A DNA stretch of 64,000 nucleotides. It comes from Streptomyces fructofermentans (lineage in GTDB: Bacteria; Actinomycetota; Actinomycetes; Streptomycetales; Streptomycetaceae). A program made the translations under genes and the position numbers. Location of the stretch: NCBI RefSeq assembly GCF_014651055.1, contig NZ_BMWD01000025.1, forward strand, positions 84,761-148,760. Direction: 5' to 3'. Below the pieces are notes generated by a model. That model made no database searches. It was not told the DNA's origin and saw only the letters and a program-made list of their open reading frames with translations. Below, in pieces: positions 35,897 through 45,812 of the stretch. Every line of letters starts with the position of its first letter. Positions within the stretch are counted from its first letter, which is position 1.

Positions 35897-37085
35897 CCCG
35901 TTGGTCGAGAAGCTGACGACCGGTGAGTGGAGCCCGGAGAGGTTCCGACGACACCTCCGGGAGAGGGGCACACCGCTGGTCGAGCGGGTCTCCGCCGACG
36001 AGGTGGACGTGACGTTCGTCGACGAGCCCGGAGACGACATGACGGTCACCCTCGCGGTCGTGATCGGCCCCCGGATCGGCTTCAACCCGATCGGCACGGA
36101 GTTCGCCCCGGTGGCGGGGACGCCGTTCCGCGTCCTCACCCTGCGGATGCGCTCCGACCTGCGCTTCTCGTACGTGTTCTCACGACGTGGGCCGACGGGC
36201 GAGGACACCCGGCTCCCGGACCCGTCCAACCCGCCACCGAGGTTCTCCCAGTGCTCGGTGGAGCGGTTCTCAGGGGCCTCGGTCGCCGTGCTGCCCGACG
36301 CGCTGCCGCTGCCCTGGCTCGACCGGGCCGAAGCACGGCCCGCCCCGGCGCTGGAAGCAGCCGTGCTGGCGAGCGAGTCCCTGGGGGACGAACGCAGCGT
36401 CTGGGTCTCGATGCCGCCGGGGGACTTCTCGGACCAGAGCGCGCTGCCCTTCGTGATCCACCTGGACGGGACACCGGAGCACAGCGCGCCCAGCGTTCGC
36501 GACGCCCTGGTCCGGGCGGGACTGATCCGCCCCTGCGCGGTGGTCCTCGTCGGCCAACCCGCGGCGCAGCGCGACAAGGAACTGCTCTGCAACCCGGCGT
36601 TCTCCGACATGCTGGTCCAGGAACTGCTGCCGTGGCTCCACCGGAGGTATCCGCTCTCGCGGGACCCCGGTGACGTCGCGCTGGCCGGCGAGAGCTTCGG
36701 CGGCCTGTGCGCCGGCTGGACCGTGCTCCACCACCCGACCACGTTCGGCAACGCCATCCTCCAGTCCCCGTCGTGCGGGTACCACCCCGACCTCAGATGG
36801 GGCACCGGGGCGGGCGAGCTGCTGCGCCGCACCCCCGTACCGACACTGATCGCCGACTACTCGGCCGCGGAAACGGCACCGGTCCGCGTCTTCCACGACG
36901 TCGGTGAACTGGAGAGCTCGAACACCCACAGCCGCTGGCTGGACCACGTACTCACCGGCAAGGGCTACGACACCCTCTACAGGGAGTTCGCCGGGGGACA
37001 CGACTACGCATGGTGGCGAGGGATGTTCGCCGATGCCCTGCTCTGGTGCTTCCCGCTCGCGGGCGGGGATCGGAGCCAGGCATGA
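35889..37085 (+). CDS. Enterochelin esterase-like hydrolase (Fes family)
   Basis: The 398-residue protein has an N-terminal domain (about 1-160) like that of Fes and a C-terminal esterase-D fold: ERSVWVSMPPGDFSDQS, nucleophile GESFGG (serine near 269), LQSPSCGYHPD and GGHDYAWWRGM with the catalytic histidine. Fes enzymes hydrolyse the trilactone of ferric enterobactin and related catecholates to free iron. The ATG lies after GAAGGTG; a GTG nine bases upstream is also in frame. Its place after a FepBDGC-like set supports use of a catecholate xenosiderophore. Confidence 0.88.
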   Translation: MADPLVEKLTTGEWSPERFRRHLRERGTPLVERVSADEVDVTFVDEPGDDMTVTLAVVIGPRIGFNPIGTEFAPVAGTPFRVLTLRMRSDLRFSYVFSRRGPTGEDTRLPDPSNPPPRFSQCSVERFSGASVAVLPDALPLPWLDRAEARPAPALEAAVLASESLGDERSVWVSMPPGDFSDQSALPFVIHLDGTPEHSAPSVRDALVRAGLIRPCAVVLVGQPAAQRDKELLCNPAFSDMLVQELLPWLHRRYPLSRDPGDVALAGESFGGLCAGWTVLHHPTTFGNAILQSPSCGYHPDLRWGTGAGELLRRTPVPTLIADYSAAETAPVRVFHDVGELESSNTHSRWLDHVLTGKGYDTLYREFAGGHDYAWWRGMFADALLWCFPLAGGDRSQA

Positions 37086-38842
37086 GGAACTCCTCGCGCT
37101 TCTCGGGCTCCGACACCGCGGGGCTGGGGCGGGGACCGCTGACCCGCCGGCTGCCGGTGCTCCTGCTCGCCCCCGCCGAGCCGCTCGGCGCCCGGCCGTT
37201 CGAGTCCGGGCCGGATACCACCCCGGGCCGGTTCCTGCTGCGCGTGATCTTCTCCGTGAGGCGGATCAGCGTTCCCGCGATGCTGCTGGCGATCGTCTGG
37301 CAGGTGGGCGAGTCCGCGGTCCCGGTCGTGATGGGACTCGCGATCGACCGGGCCCTCGCGACCGGGGACACGGGACAGCTGGTCCTGTGGCTCGGCGTGC
37401 TGGTGGCCCTCTACCTCGCGCTGACCTCGGCGGCGAGGTTCTCGCTGCGACTGACCGCCCACGCGGTGCAGGTCCTGCAGCACCGGCTCCGCGGCACCCT
37501 CTCCACGGGCGTGCTGCACCCGGTCGGCGGCACCGCCCGCGCGCCGGGCGGCAACGTCGTCTCCGTGATGACGAGCGACGTCGCGCGCCTGTCCAACGCG
37601 GTGATCCTGACGATCATCCCGGTCTCCAGGATCACGGCCATCGCATTCATCGCGGTGTCGCTGCTCGCCACACACTGGCTGCTCGGACTCGTGGTCCTGC
37701 TCGGGGCGCCCGTCGCGGTCTGGTCGATGGGCGTGCTCAGCGAGCGGCTCTCCCGGGACACCCGCGAGTACCAGGAACTGCTGGCCTCCACCGTCGGACA
37801 GGCCACGGACCTCGTCGCCGGCTACCGGGTCATCAAGGGGATGCGCGCCGAGGCCGAGGCGACCAGCCGCTACCGGCGGGCGAGCCGGGCGACACTTGCC
37901 GGCGCCAAGCGCAACGCGGGCCTGCTGGGGAGGTTCCTCGTCGGCTCGGGCGCGGTCAGCGGCACGTTCGTCGCCGCGGTACTGGGGCTCGCGGGTTGGT
38001 TCGCCGTGGACGGACAGCTCAGCATCGGCGGCCTGATCACCGCCGTCGGCCTCGCCCAGGCGCTGCTGCCGCAGATCCAGGCCATCGCGAGCACGTCCAT
38101 CCCCAACCTCGCCGGCGCCCGCGCCTCGTCCGTACGCGTCCTCGACATACTGCGGGACAACGCCACGCCGACGGCCGGGCCCGATGAGGCGCCCCGGGCC
38201 GAGGCGACCGCGCCGCCGGAACTGGACGTGGTCGTGCCGGGCCTCTCCGGACCCGGCACGACGATCCGGGTCGAGCCGGGCGAACTCGTGGGCGTGCGCG
38301 CCGACGACCGGACCGCAGCCCGCGTCGTCGAGGCACTGCTGGACCCGCGGTCCGAGGGCGGGGTCGAGGCGCGGCTCGACGGGATCGCGGCCAGGGAACT
38401 GTCCCCGGTCGAGTACCGCTCCCGCGTCACCGTCGCACCGCACCGCGCCACGCTGTTCAGCGGCACCCTCCGCGACAACATCGCCGTCACCGCGGGCGCG
38501 CCCGAGCGGCTGGAGTCCGCGCTGCGGGCCGCCGCCTGCGACGACTTCGCGGCCGACCTCGACGCCCCGGTCGGTGAGGGCGGCAACCGGCTCTCGGGCG
38601 GCCAGCGTCAGCGGGTCGCGCTGGCCCGCGCCCTGGCGAGCGACGCGCCGGTGCTCGTGCTCCACGACCCGACCACCGCGGTCGACTCGGTGACCGAACA
38701 CACGATCGCGGGCCGCCTGCGTGCGGTCCGGGCAGGCCGCTCGACGCTGCTGATCGCCTCCAGCCCGGCGCTGCTCGCCGCCTGCGACCGCGTCGTCGAG
38801 CTGCCCGACGACGTACCCGCACTCTCAAGGACGGCACTGTGA
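37082..38842 (+). CDS. Half ABC transporter with degenerate nucleotide-binding domain (subunit 1)
   Basis: The 586-residue protein has six membrane helices (about 50-340) followed by an ABC ATPase domain that has lost most catalytic parts. Where Walker A should be, it reads VGVRADDRTAARVV (about 402). The Q-loop glutamine is missing (VAPHRATLFSGT). Walker B reads VLVLHDPTT, with Asp and Glu changed. The H-loop histidine is replaced (LIASSPALL). Only the signature NRLSGGQRQRVALARAL (about 502) and D-loop TAVDS are intact. It should function only with the next gene product. ATGA overlap with the esterase gene and four-base overlap with the partner. Confidence 0.85.
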   Translation: MRNSSRFSGSDTAGLGRGPLTRRLPVLLLAPAEPLGARPFESGPDTTPGRFLLRVIFSVRRISVPAMLLAIVWQVGESAVPVVMGLAIDRALATGDTGQLVLWLGVLVALYLALTSAARFSLRLTAHAVQVLQHRLRGTLSTGVLHPVGGTARAPGGNVVSVMTSDVARLSNAVILTIIPVSRITAIAFIAVSLLATHWLLGLVVLLGAPVAVWSMGVLSERLSRDTREYQELLASTVGQATDLVAGYRVIKGMRAEAEATSRYRRASRATLAGAKRNAGLLGRFLVGSGAVSGTFVAAVLGLAGWFAVDGQLSIGGLITAVGLAQALLPQIQAIASTSIPNLAGARASSVRVLDILRDNATPTAGPDEAPRAEATAPPELDVVVPGLSGPGTTIRVEPGELVGVRADDRTAARVVEALLDPRSEGGVEARLDGIAARELSPVEYRSRVTVAPHRATLFSGTLRDNIAVTAGAPERLESALRAAACDDFAADLDAPVGEGGNRLSGGQRQRVALARALASDAPVLVLHDPTTAVDSVTEHTIAGRLRAVRAGRSTLLIASSPALLAACDRVVELPDDVPALSRTAL

Positions 38843-40590
38843 ACGGCACTTACGGCCCGGCCGGGACCACGGCCTCCGATGCCGGGCCGCCCGGGCTGCC
38901 CGTCGCGAGCGGCCGCGAGACGCTCCGGGAGGTGTGGCGGCTCAGCCGCGGGTACCGGCTCCGGCTCGCCGCGACCGGGGTGCTGGGGATCGTCAGCACC
39001 GGTGTCGACCTGATCGTCTCCGTGGCGATCGGATACCTCGTCGACCGCGTGCAGGACGGCACCGCGGACCTCGCCACCGTGCTGACGGTCACGGCCGCCA
39101 TGGTGCTCTCGGCGGTCCTCGGCGCCGCGGGCACCGCGCTGACCATCGTGCTCGCCACCCGCGTCTACCACTCCATCCTCGCCGCGCTGCGCGAGGAACT
39201 GGTGGGCCACGCGATGGCGCTCCCACAGCACCACGTCGAGCGCTTCGGCACCGGAGACCTGATCTCGCGCTCCAGCGACGACGTCACCGCGGTTGCCGAC
39301 GCCGCCCCCGCGGTCATCCCGGTGCTCACCGTCACCGCCTTCACCATCGTCGTGTCGCTGGGCGGGCTCGCGGCACTGGAATGGCCCTACGCGGCCGCCT
39401 TCGCCGTCGTGCTGCCGGTGTACGTGCTGGCCGTGCGCTGGTACCTGCGCATCGGACTGGGGGTCTACCGCGCCGAGCGCACGGCGATGAGCGCGCGCGC
39501 CCAGCAGATCCTCGAGTCCCAGCGCGGCTACGCCACCGTGCTCGGCTTCGGGATCGCCGAGCAACGGCACCGGGCTGTGATGACGAACTCCTGGCGCGTC
39601 GCGAGGCAGTCGCTGCGCGCACGTACCGTGCTGAGCATGCTCAACGCCCGGCTCAACGTCGGGGAGTGCCTGAGCCTGGCCGCCGTCCTCGTCGTCGGCT
39701 TCGTCCTCATCGACCACAACGCGTCGACCGTCGGCGGCGCCACCACCGCCATGCTGCTCGTGCTGCGCCTGCTCGGACCGGTCAACCAGCTGCTGCTGGT
39801 CATCGACACCCTCCAGTCCGCCCTCGCGTCGCTCAGCCGCATGATCGGCGTCGTCACGATTCCGATCAGCCCGGCGGACGTCCCGGCACAGACCGCGAAC
39901 ACCGGCGTACGGCTCGACGAGGTCACCTTCCGCTACAGCGACGGGCCACGGGTGCTCGACGACATCACCCTCGACATCCCGCCCGGTCAGCGCGTGGCCG
40001 TCGTCGGCGTGTCCGGGGCGGGCAAGACCACACTCGCCGGCGTGGTCGCCGGCACCCACCTGCCCCAGGCCGGGAAGGTGACTCGCCCCGGCCGCACCGC
40101 GATGATCACCCAGGAGGTCCACGTCTTCGCCGGCACCGTGCGAGACAACCTCACCCTCGCCGCGCCCGGGGCCGCCGACCACGACCTCCACGCGGCGCTG
40201 GAAGCCACCGGCGCCGCGCCGATCCTCGATGTCCTGCGCGACGGCTTGGACACCCCGATAGGTGTCGGCGGGCACCCGCTCACCGACGCACAGGCGCAGC
40301 AACTCGCCCTCGCCCACCTGCTGCTGACCGACGCCGACCTGGTGATCCTCGACGAGGCGACCGCAGAGGCCGGCTCCGCCCACGCCGCACAGCTCGACCG
40401 CGCCGCCGACGCCGTCCTCGCCGGGCGCACCGCGGTCGTGGTCGCGCACCGTCTCTCCCAAGCAGCGACCTGCGACCGGATCATGGTGATGGAGCACGGC
40501 CGGATCATCGAGACGGGCACGCACGGGGAGCTGGTTGATGCCGGTGGCGTGTACGCCGGGTTGTGGACGGCCTGGGAGGCCGGCCGGTGA
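38839..40590 (+). CDS. Half ABC transporter with Walker motifs but no signature (subunit 2)
   Basis: The 583-residue partner has six membrane helices (about 30-320) and an ATPase domain with intact Walker A VGVSGAGKTT (about 389-398), Q-loop AMITQEVHVF, Walker B LVILDEAT and H-loop VVVAHRLSQ. Its signature is lost (HPLTDAQAQQLALAH instead of LSGGQ, about 480), and the D-loop aspartate is also gone. With subunit 1 it can form exactly one complete ATP site. The pair recalls IrtAB/YbtPQ importers of ferric siderophores, and the setting supports that; export is the alternative. Confidence 0.85.
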   Translation: MNGTYGPAGTTASDAGPPGLPVASGRETLREVWRLSRGYRLRLAATGVLGIVSTGVDLIVSVAIGYLVDRVQDGTADLATVLTVTAAMVLSAVLGAAGTALTIVLATRVYHSILAALREELVGHAMALPQHHVERFGTGDLISRSSDDVTAVADAAPAVIPVLTVTAFTIVVSLGGLAALEWPYAAAFAVVLPVYVLAVRWYLRIGLGVYRAERTAMSARAQQILESQRGYATVLGFGIAEQRHRAVMTNSWRVARQSLRARTVLSMLNARLNVGECLSLAAVLVVGFVLIDHNASTVGGATTAMLLVLRLLGPVNQLLLVIDTLQSALASLSRMIGVVTIPISPADVPAQTANTGVRLDEVTFRYSDGPRVLDDITLDIPPGQRVAVVGVSGAGKTTLAGVVAGTHLPQAGKVTRPGRTAMITQEVHVFAGTVRDNLTLAAPGAADHDLHAALEATGAAPILDVLRDGLDTPIGVGGHPLTDAQAQQLALAHLLLTDADLVILDEATAEAGSAHAAQLDRAADAVLAGRTAVVVAHRLSQAATCDRIMVMEHGRIIETGTHGELVDAGGVYAGLWTAWEAGR

Positions 40591-40774
40591 CACCGGCATG
40601 ACCGGGCCGGGGTTGGGCGCAGTCCGCGGAGCTTGGAGGTCCTGAGGCCGGGCGTCGGGTGGACGTTCGGTGCCAGGCCTCCGCAGTCCGCCTGTGATGC
40701 CGGCGGGCGGCCGACGACCGCCAGTGCAGCGGGCCTCTTGGCTCCTGACACATGTCCGTCGGTGGCGACAGCCC

Positions 40775-41692
40775 TCATGGACGAACGCGGATGATGGTCT
40801 TGCCCTGGCGTCGTTCGGTCGGGTTGAGGGCGGCGACGGCATGGTCGAGGGTCGACACGTCACCGATGTTGGTTCGCAGGCGGCCGTTCCGCACCCGCTG
40901 CACGATCTCAGTCAGTTCGGCTCGATCGGCCTCGACGACGAAGTCCACCGCCAAGCCCTCGGCGGGTCGCGCTTCGACCGGGCCGACGACGGACACCAGA
41001 GTTCCGCCGGGCCTGACCAGGGCGGCGGACCGCTTCTGAACGTCACCACCGATGACATCGAAGACGAGATCCACGTCGCCGACGTCTTCCAGGGCGTCCT
41101 TCTCGAGGTCGACGAACTCATGCGCGCCGAAGTCGAGCGCCTTCGCACGGTCGGCGGCGCGTCCGGTGCCGATGACATGGGCGCCGGCCTCACGTGCGAG
41201 CTGGGTCACCATCGTCCCGACCGCCCCGGCCGCGCCATGGGCGAGAACGGTCTGGCCGGATTGAAGGCGGCCGTGCTGGAACAGCCCCTGCCACGCGGTC
41301 AGACCTGAGATCGGCAAGGACGCGCCTACCGTGAAGTCGACATCGCCGGGCAGCGGGGCGAGGTTGCGTGCTTCGATCGCCACGTACTCCGCGAGGGTGC
41401 CGTCACGGTGCCAGTCGGCGAGGCCGAACACCCGCTGCCCGACCGACAGCCCCGTCGTACCGTAGCCGAGAGCGGTGACCACTCCGGCCAGCTCGTGGCC
41501 GGGGATCGACGGCGTCTTGTCACGGCCGGCCCGATCGGTCCAGGTGGACGGCCATTCCAACTCGGTCGGGACGAATCCCGAGGCATGGATCTGCACGATG
41601 ACGTCGTTGATCGACGCGGACGGCTCAGGTCGCTCCGTCAGCGTCATCCCGACCGTTCCAGCGGCCTGGTCGCTCACCACGATTGCTTTCAT
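40775..41692 (-). CDS. NADP-dependent oxidoreductase, quinone-reductase-like MDR family
   Basis: The 305-residue medium-chain dehydrogenase lacks the structural zinc lobe. It has an N-terminal GroES-like domain (GHELAGVVTALG) and a Rossmann domain (TVLAHGAAGAVGTMVTQLARE), typical of quinone oxidoreductase/zeta-crystallin proteins that reduce enones or quinones with NADPH. The ATG at 41692 is preferred over one 21 bases upstream because a GAGGAGG site lies eight bases before it. It stands alone, convergent with the siderophore operon. Confidence 0.88.
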   Translation of the reverse strand: MKAIVVSDQAAGTVGMTLTERPEPSASINDVIVQIHASGFVPTELEWPSTWTDRAGRDKTPSIPGHELAGVVTALGYGTTGLSVGQRVFGLADWHRDGTLAEYVAIEARNLAPLPGDVDFTVGASLPISGLTAWQGLFQHGRLQSGQTVLAHGAAGAVGTMVTQLAREAGAHVIGTGRAADRAKALDFGAHEFVDLEKDALEDVGDVDLVFDVIGGDVQKRSAALVRPGGTLVSVVGPVEARPAEGLAVDFVVEADRAELTEIVQRVRNGRLRTNIGDVSTLDHAVAALNPTERRQGKTIIRVRP

Positions 41693-42206
41693 GGGAATTG
41701 CCTCCTCGGGCATTTGTCCCTTTGGTGCAAGGCCGCGGCCGGGAAAGCGCGTTCAGCGTCCTCTCGGAGCGGCTGATTGGACATCGGCGACCGATCTGGA
41801 AAGCCCTGGCTGGACCGCGATTCACCCGTCGTCGCCTTACCTCCGACATTAGGAGCGGGGCGGCGCAAGGGTGTGGGCCATTTTCGCGGCGAGATCTTGG
41901 GCCACTCGAGGTCCGACGTGTACGCCGCGCCGACCGGGCCGTCCCTGGGTGTCGCTTGCACCTGAGGGATCGCCTCGTTCGGTTCTCCGGGCAACTTGGC
42001 GGGTGCCCTGGGGCTGTCGTGGCGGCGGGGGTTGCATGCCTCCTCCGGCCCGGCCCGCTGTGTGGCTCGGGCTGTCCGTCCTTCCGGTGCACCCTCACGC
42101 AGGCCCGTACGTGATCCCGATGCGCAGAGGCTGACACTGTCCCGTGAGGAATCAGCAGGACGCGACGGGTCACCCTTCACTACTGTCGCAAGAAAAGGAT
42201 GTGGAC
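41693..42206. other. Gene-poor interval
   Basis: About 510 bases without a supported gene between divergent genes. Many short frames are open on both strands, but none has family motifs or a ribosome site. It may hold the promoters of the flanking genes. Confidence 0.4.
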
Positions 42207-42536
42207 ATGGCACTGGTCAAAAAGGGATCGCGGCTCATCAATGTGGACGGCACCACTTTCCGATGGCGCCTCCGCGGACGGCCGACCTACGACCAGGGAC
42301 TTGCCCACTCGCCTCTGACCTACGCGGTCGAACACGCGGGTAGGCCGGGCACGACACTGGTGGTCACCACCAACCAGCCGCATCCGAGCAACTGGTTCGA
42401 AATGCAAGGCAGCCCGATCCTGCCTGCCCAGGTGGCTGACGACATCCGCACCGCTCTCGCCGCGGGCTGGACGCCCAAGAGCCCTGGCTCACCATTCCAC
42501 CTCGACCAGTCGGCGGGCTTCGTCTCGTCCCACTGA
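42207..42536 (+). CDS. Conserved small hypothetical protein
   Basis: The 109-residue protein starts with ATG after an AAAAGGA site seven bases upstream. It reads MALVKKGSRLINVDGTTFRW, then RPTYDQGLAHSPLTYAVEHA and ILPAQVADDIRTALAAGWTP, a compact alpha/beta pattern with no membrane or export signal. It has the look of a conserved Streptomyces family, but I do not know its function. It lacks operon neighbours. Confidence 0.65.
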   Translation: MALVKKGSRLINVDGTTFRWRLRGRPTYDQGLAHSPLTYAVEHAGRPGTTLVVTTNQPHPSNWFEMQGSPILPAQVADDIRTALAAGWTPKSPGSPFHLDQSAGFVSSH

Positions 42537-42684
42537 CCCACCCTGCGCTCAAGGACTCACCGATGCGGTGATCGATGAGTCCTTCTGCTCCGCTCCCCAC
42601 ATTCCGAAGGAACAGGCTTGTGCCGCTGACCTGGCCTTGGGCTTGGGCTTGGGTCAAGCGGGCGTTGAGGCGTGCCTTGTGCCC

Positions 42685-42968
42685 TCATCGCCGGAGGTCG
42701 GCTCCGTCGCGCCCGCTGGGATCCATCGACAGGAGGTCTTCGTGCAGGCCCGACAGGGCCCGTCCAGTCGGAGAGCCGTCGTCGCCCGACTCCATGACCA
42801 CCCAGCCGGCCTCCACGCCTGACACGTTTGGATTGCCGCCGGCGTCCAACTGCAAGCAGGGCCATGACCGTCCAGACGGCACATCACTCCTCGTGGGGCA
42901 CGTTCTGGCGACGGGGTGTCGATGTAGTTGTTCCTGACCTCGACGAATCCATGGATATCCGTGCTCAC
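42685..42968 (-). pseudogene. Possible remnant of a DIHG-type hypothetical gene
   Basis: On the minus strand a GTG at 42968 begins VSTDIHGFVEVRNNYIDTP, which resembles the N-terminus of a Streptomyces family that starts with S-x-D-I-H-G. The frame then loses family character, and a second frame carries VSGVEAGWVVMESGDDGSP and HEDLLSMDPSGRDGADL to a stop at 42685. A frameshift or deletion would explain both. Evidence is thin. Confidence 0.3.
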
Positions 42969-43318
42969 GAGGCCGGGCCGAGCATGACAGGCGTTCCAGG
43001 TCACTGACCAGGGGGTTTCGCTGCCACCTTCCCCATCCCGGGTAGCCCGGGGGGGCCTCGCCGCCGAAGCGGCCGCGTGCGCCCACCCGATCCAAACCGT
43101 GGCCCGCGGCGGAGGCTGCGCTCGAAGACCACCTCCGGAACCGGTCCGCGGAAGTGCGCCACCGCTGGCTGGATCGGAAACCACGTCAGTTGGCTGCTCT
43201 GGACACGCTTCCACTGGCACCGTCGTCGTGGCCGAGCCGGGCGGTCGCCCTTGGGGGTCCGGACCGGGGTTGCCCCCACCGTGTGTTCTATTCAGAGAAT
43301 CGGAACGGTCCAGTGCGC
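42969..43318. other. Gene-poor interval
   Basis: I see no gene or regulatory pattern in these 350 bases; open frames are shadows rich in Arg, Pro and Gly. Confidence 0.35.
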
Positions 43319-43957
43319 CTACTGCCCCGGGGGCGTCACCCAGGGGGCGAAGCGCTGATCGGGGTCTGCATCCTCGCGCCAGTACCGCAGGACCGTCTCC
43401 TGGACGATGTCGAGGCGCTCTGCGGCGATGAGGCACGAGACCGGTTCCTGTCCTCCGGCTTCGGCCTCGAAGGCGACCACGATGGGCGGTACCCCACCGA
43501 ACTGGCGGGTGACTTTCAGGAGTTCGTCGGGCGACGGGGATCGGAAGGCCGGATCACGAAAGCCGGACGGACAACTCACGAAGATCGGATCGCCGAAGAT
43601 CAGTTCCAGGCCGTGGTGGTAGGTCAGGTCGTGGTCGGCGGCGAGCCTGAGCTGTCCGCTGTCCCACGCGATGACGTCCCAGTCCCACCAGGACCCTTCG
43701 GGTAGCTGGATCGCGGTACGCGTTCCATCGGCGTCCACCAGCGGCCTCCGCATCCCGTTCGAACGGATCGACAGGTTACACAAGGGCTGGGAGCGTGCGA
43801 CTTGACGTGCCAAGACCCTGAGGTGTCCGGGCGGAGAGCCTGCCAGTGGCGGATAGGGCGGGACCTGCGACGCGCCCCAGGCGTCCGCGGTACGTTCCGC
43901 TGCGGCCAGTGTGGCCTTGCGCAGCGCTGGGGTGAGGGCGTGACGGACGACGGTCAC
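43319..43957 (-). CDS. Hypothetical protein
   Basis: The protein of about 212 residues, taken from a GTG at 43957 (VTVVRHALTPALRKATLAAA), reads as a folded soluble protein: GSWWDWDVIAWDSGQLRLAA, LELIFGDPIFVSCPSGF and VPPIVVAFEAEAGGQEPVSC. I do not recognise its family. The frame remains open to 44017, so the start is uncertain, and no strong ribosome site is seen. It stands alone in a gene-poor region. Confidence 0.55.
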   Translation of the reverse strand: MTVVRHALTPALRKATLAAAERTADAWGASQVPPYPPLAGSPPGHLRVLARQVARSQPLCNLSIRSNGMRRPLVDADGTRTAIQLPEGSWWDWDVIAWDSGQLRLAADHDLTYHHGLELIFGDPIFVSCPSGFRDPAFRSPSPDELLKVTRQFGGVPPIVVAFEAEAGGQEPVSCLIAAERLDIVQETVLRYWREDADPDQRFAPWVTPPGQ

Positions 43958-44469
43958 GGGTGGGCCGTAACCATCAGATGGTCGGGGAGCCGCGGAACCG
44001 ACCGCCTGAGAAGGCAATGCGGAGCCGAGCCGTCGCCGGGGCGGGAAGCGTCGCGCGGTAAGTCGGACGGGCCGGTGCGAGGGCGGTTGCGCCCAGGGCT
44101 TTGACCCGGCGCTCGATTCCGGCGGAGCCGGTGCCGTCGAGGATGAACGGCTGCACGCACGCCGGACAGGCGGCGCTGGTGGCCGGTTGCTCGGCCCGTG
44201 CCGGTCGGGCTGCCGACCGCTTGGACGGTCCGGTCGGCGACGCTGCCCGATTCCCGGACAAAGCGCGCCCCCGCCTGCCCTGACTGAAGCCGAGGACGCG
44301 CCTCCGAGTACGACTTCATAAAAGTTTCACCGGGCGTACAACTGTTTGCCCCTCTCGTGAATCTGATCAGCGAGTCAACCAGACTCCAAGATCATCTTTG
44401 GGTATCGGCGTCGTCGCGAGCCGCAAGGCATGACGACTGTCCGGCCCCCCCTTTCCAGCAGAGGAATGC
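43958..44469. other. Gene-poor interval
   Basis: About 510 bases with no supported gene. Base composition drops towards the right end (44300-44400, with TTCATAAAAGTTTCACC), as expected for the promoter of the secreted protein gene that follows. Confidence 0.4.
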
Positions 44470-45330
44470 ATGCGCATACGAGCCACCGTGGCCGCTGTCA
44501 CCGGCGCCCTGGCCCTCTCCGCCCTTGCCGTTCCCGCCGCGCAGGCGGACGGCAACGCCTCGCTCGCCTCGATGGCGCCGGGCAAGTCGAAGTCATCGAA
44601 GGTCACTCCGTTCGCCGCCGCTTCGCCGGCGGACGAGGTGGTCGGCGACACCCAGATCACCAGCGTCTCCGTCAATGGCGGCAAGGACATCGTGGTCGGC
44701 GTCAGCAAGAAGAAGACCTTCACCATCTCGGTGACGGCCACCGACCCGTCGGGCATCTACGACGGCTACGCCCAGCTCTGGCACGGTTCGGACATCGACA
44801 ACGTCGATGGCGTGATCACGCCGGACGCCGAGTGGGGTACGTGCACCGCCACCGGCGCCACCACCGGGACCTGCAAGGTCACGCTCGTCGCCGACCCGAA
44901 CGAGAACATCTACGCCAACCTCCTGGCCGGCACCTGGAAGGTGTGGGCCGGAGCCATGGGCAACGACGGCGACTACGTCATCACCGACGCGTACAAGACC
45001 GCCCGGGTTCAGCGCGCCTCTACCCTGACGGTCAACGCCGCGCCGGAGCCCGTCACGAAGGGCAAGACCGTCACGGTCACGGGCAAGCTGGCCCGGGCCA
45101 ACTGGGACGACCTTGCCTACCACGGCTATACCGGCCAGTCGGTGCAGCTGCAGTTCCGCAAGAAGACCAGCGACACCTACACGACGCTGAAGACCATCAA
45201 GTCGGACTCGGCCGGCAACCTGAAGACGACCACGAAGGCCACGGTCGACGGCTACTTCCGCTACAGCTTCGCGGGCACCACGACCACCCCGGCCGTCAAG
45301 GCCACGGGTGACTACGTCGACGTGCGCTAA
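44470..45330 (+). CDS. Secreted protein of unknown function (two beta domains)
   Basis: The 286-residue protein has a signal peptide cleaved near AAQADG (residue 26). The mature part has two beta-rich halves: ITSVSVNGGKDIVVGVSKKK with KTFTISVTATDPSG, and from about residue 190 VTKGKTVTVTGKLARANWDD with VQLQFRKKTSDTYTTLKTIK, resembling Ig-like domains found in Streptomyces exported proteins such as DUF5707-type. No catalytic motif is seen. The gene is monocistronic, with a strong terminator 30 bases downstream, consistent with high expression. Confidence 0.8.
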   Translation: MRIRATVAAVTGALALSALAVPAAQADGNASLASMAPGKSKSSKVTPFAAASPADEVVGDTQITSVSVNGGKDIVVGVSKKKTFTISVTATDPSGIYDGYAQLWHGSDIDNVDGVITPDAEWGTCTATGATTGTCKVTLVADPNENIYANLLAGTWKVWAGAMGNDGDYVITDAYKTARVQRASTLTVNAAPEPVTKGKTVTVTGKLARANWDDLAYHGYTGQSVQLQFRKKTSDTYTTLKTIKSDSAGNLKTTTKATVDGYFRYSFAGTTTTPAVKATGDYVDVR

Positions 45331-45359
45331 CCCCTGAAGTAGGCACAACGCGGGAAAGC

Positions 45360-45400
45360 GGCGGTCGCCCCACCTCCACCAGAGGTGCGGGACGACCGCC
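45360..45400 (+). terminator. Rho-independent-type hairpin terminator
   Basis: GGCGGTCG pairs with CGACCGCC and the stem continues through CCC/GGG and ACCTC/GAGGT around a short CACCA loop, with small bulges. It lies 30 bases after the secreted protein stop. As usual in Streptomyces no clear U-tract follows. Confidence 0.75.
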
Positions 45401-45812
45401 GCCACCATCGAACCCCGCAACACCAACGCACCGACCAGGTGCAGCCCTCACCGGCCGGCTCACCCGGCACGTGGAAACCCTGTGCAAGGACGAGCGCACT
45501 GCGCTCAGCGTCCGCCTGCCCCGCCAGCTGTGGCTTCGGAAGCGAGGCCGGAGAAGACCCCAGCGGCGAGAGTGTCCGCCATCTGCCTCCGGCTTTAACG
45601 AGCCGGCCACGGGCTCGGCGACCTGCGAGTCCATGAGGACGTCCGCGCCCCCGGATCGCCGCGGATCTGCGAAGAAGCGCAGCACCGTCGTAGGCACGGT
45701 GATGAGCCGAGGCCGCTGCACTCCATTGCAGACGTCGATTCTCTGACCCGCGCTACGTAGTGATGCCGCGGACCGTGTGGCGATGAAGCTGGAAGGTTCG
45801 GATTTCACTCGG
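45401..45812. other. Gene-poor interval
   Basis: No supported gene in 412 bases between the terminator and the convergent GH-like gene. Short frames are shadows. Confidence 0.4.

Noticed and set aside
38608..40863. 751-codon minus-strand frame opposite the ABC subunit 2 gene
   Set aside because: Shadow of the plus-strand transporter; its product is Asp/Gly/His-rich without domains.
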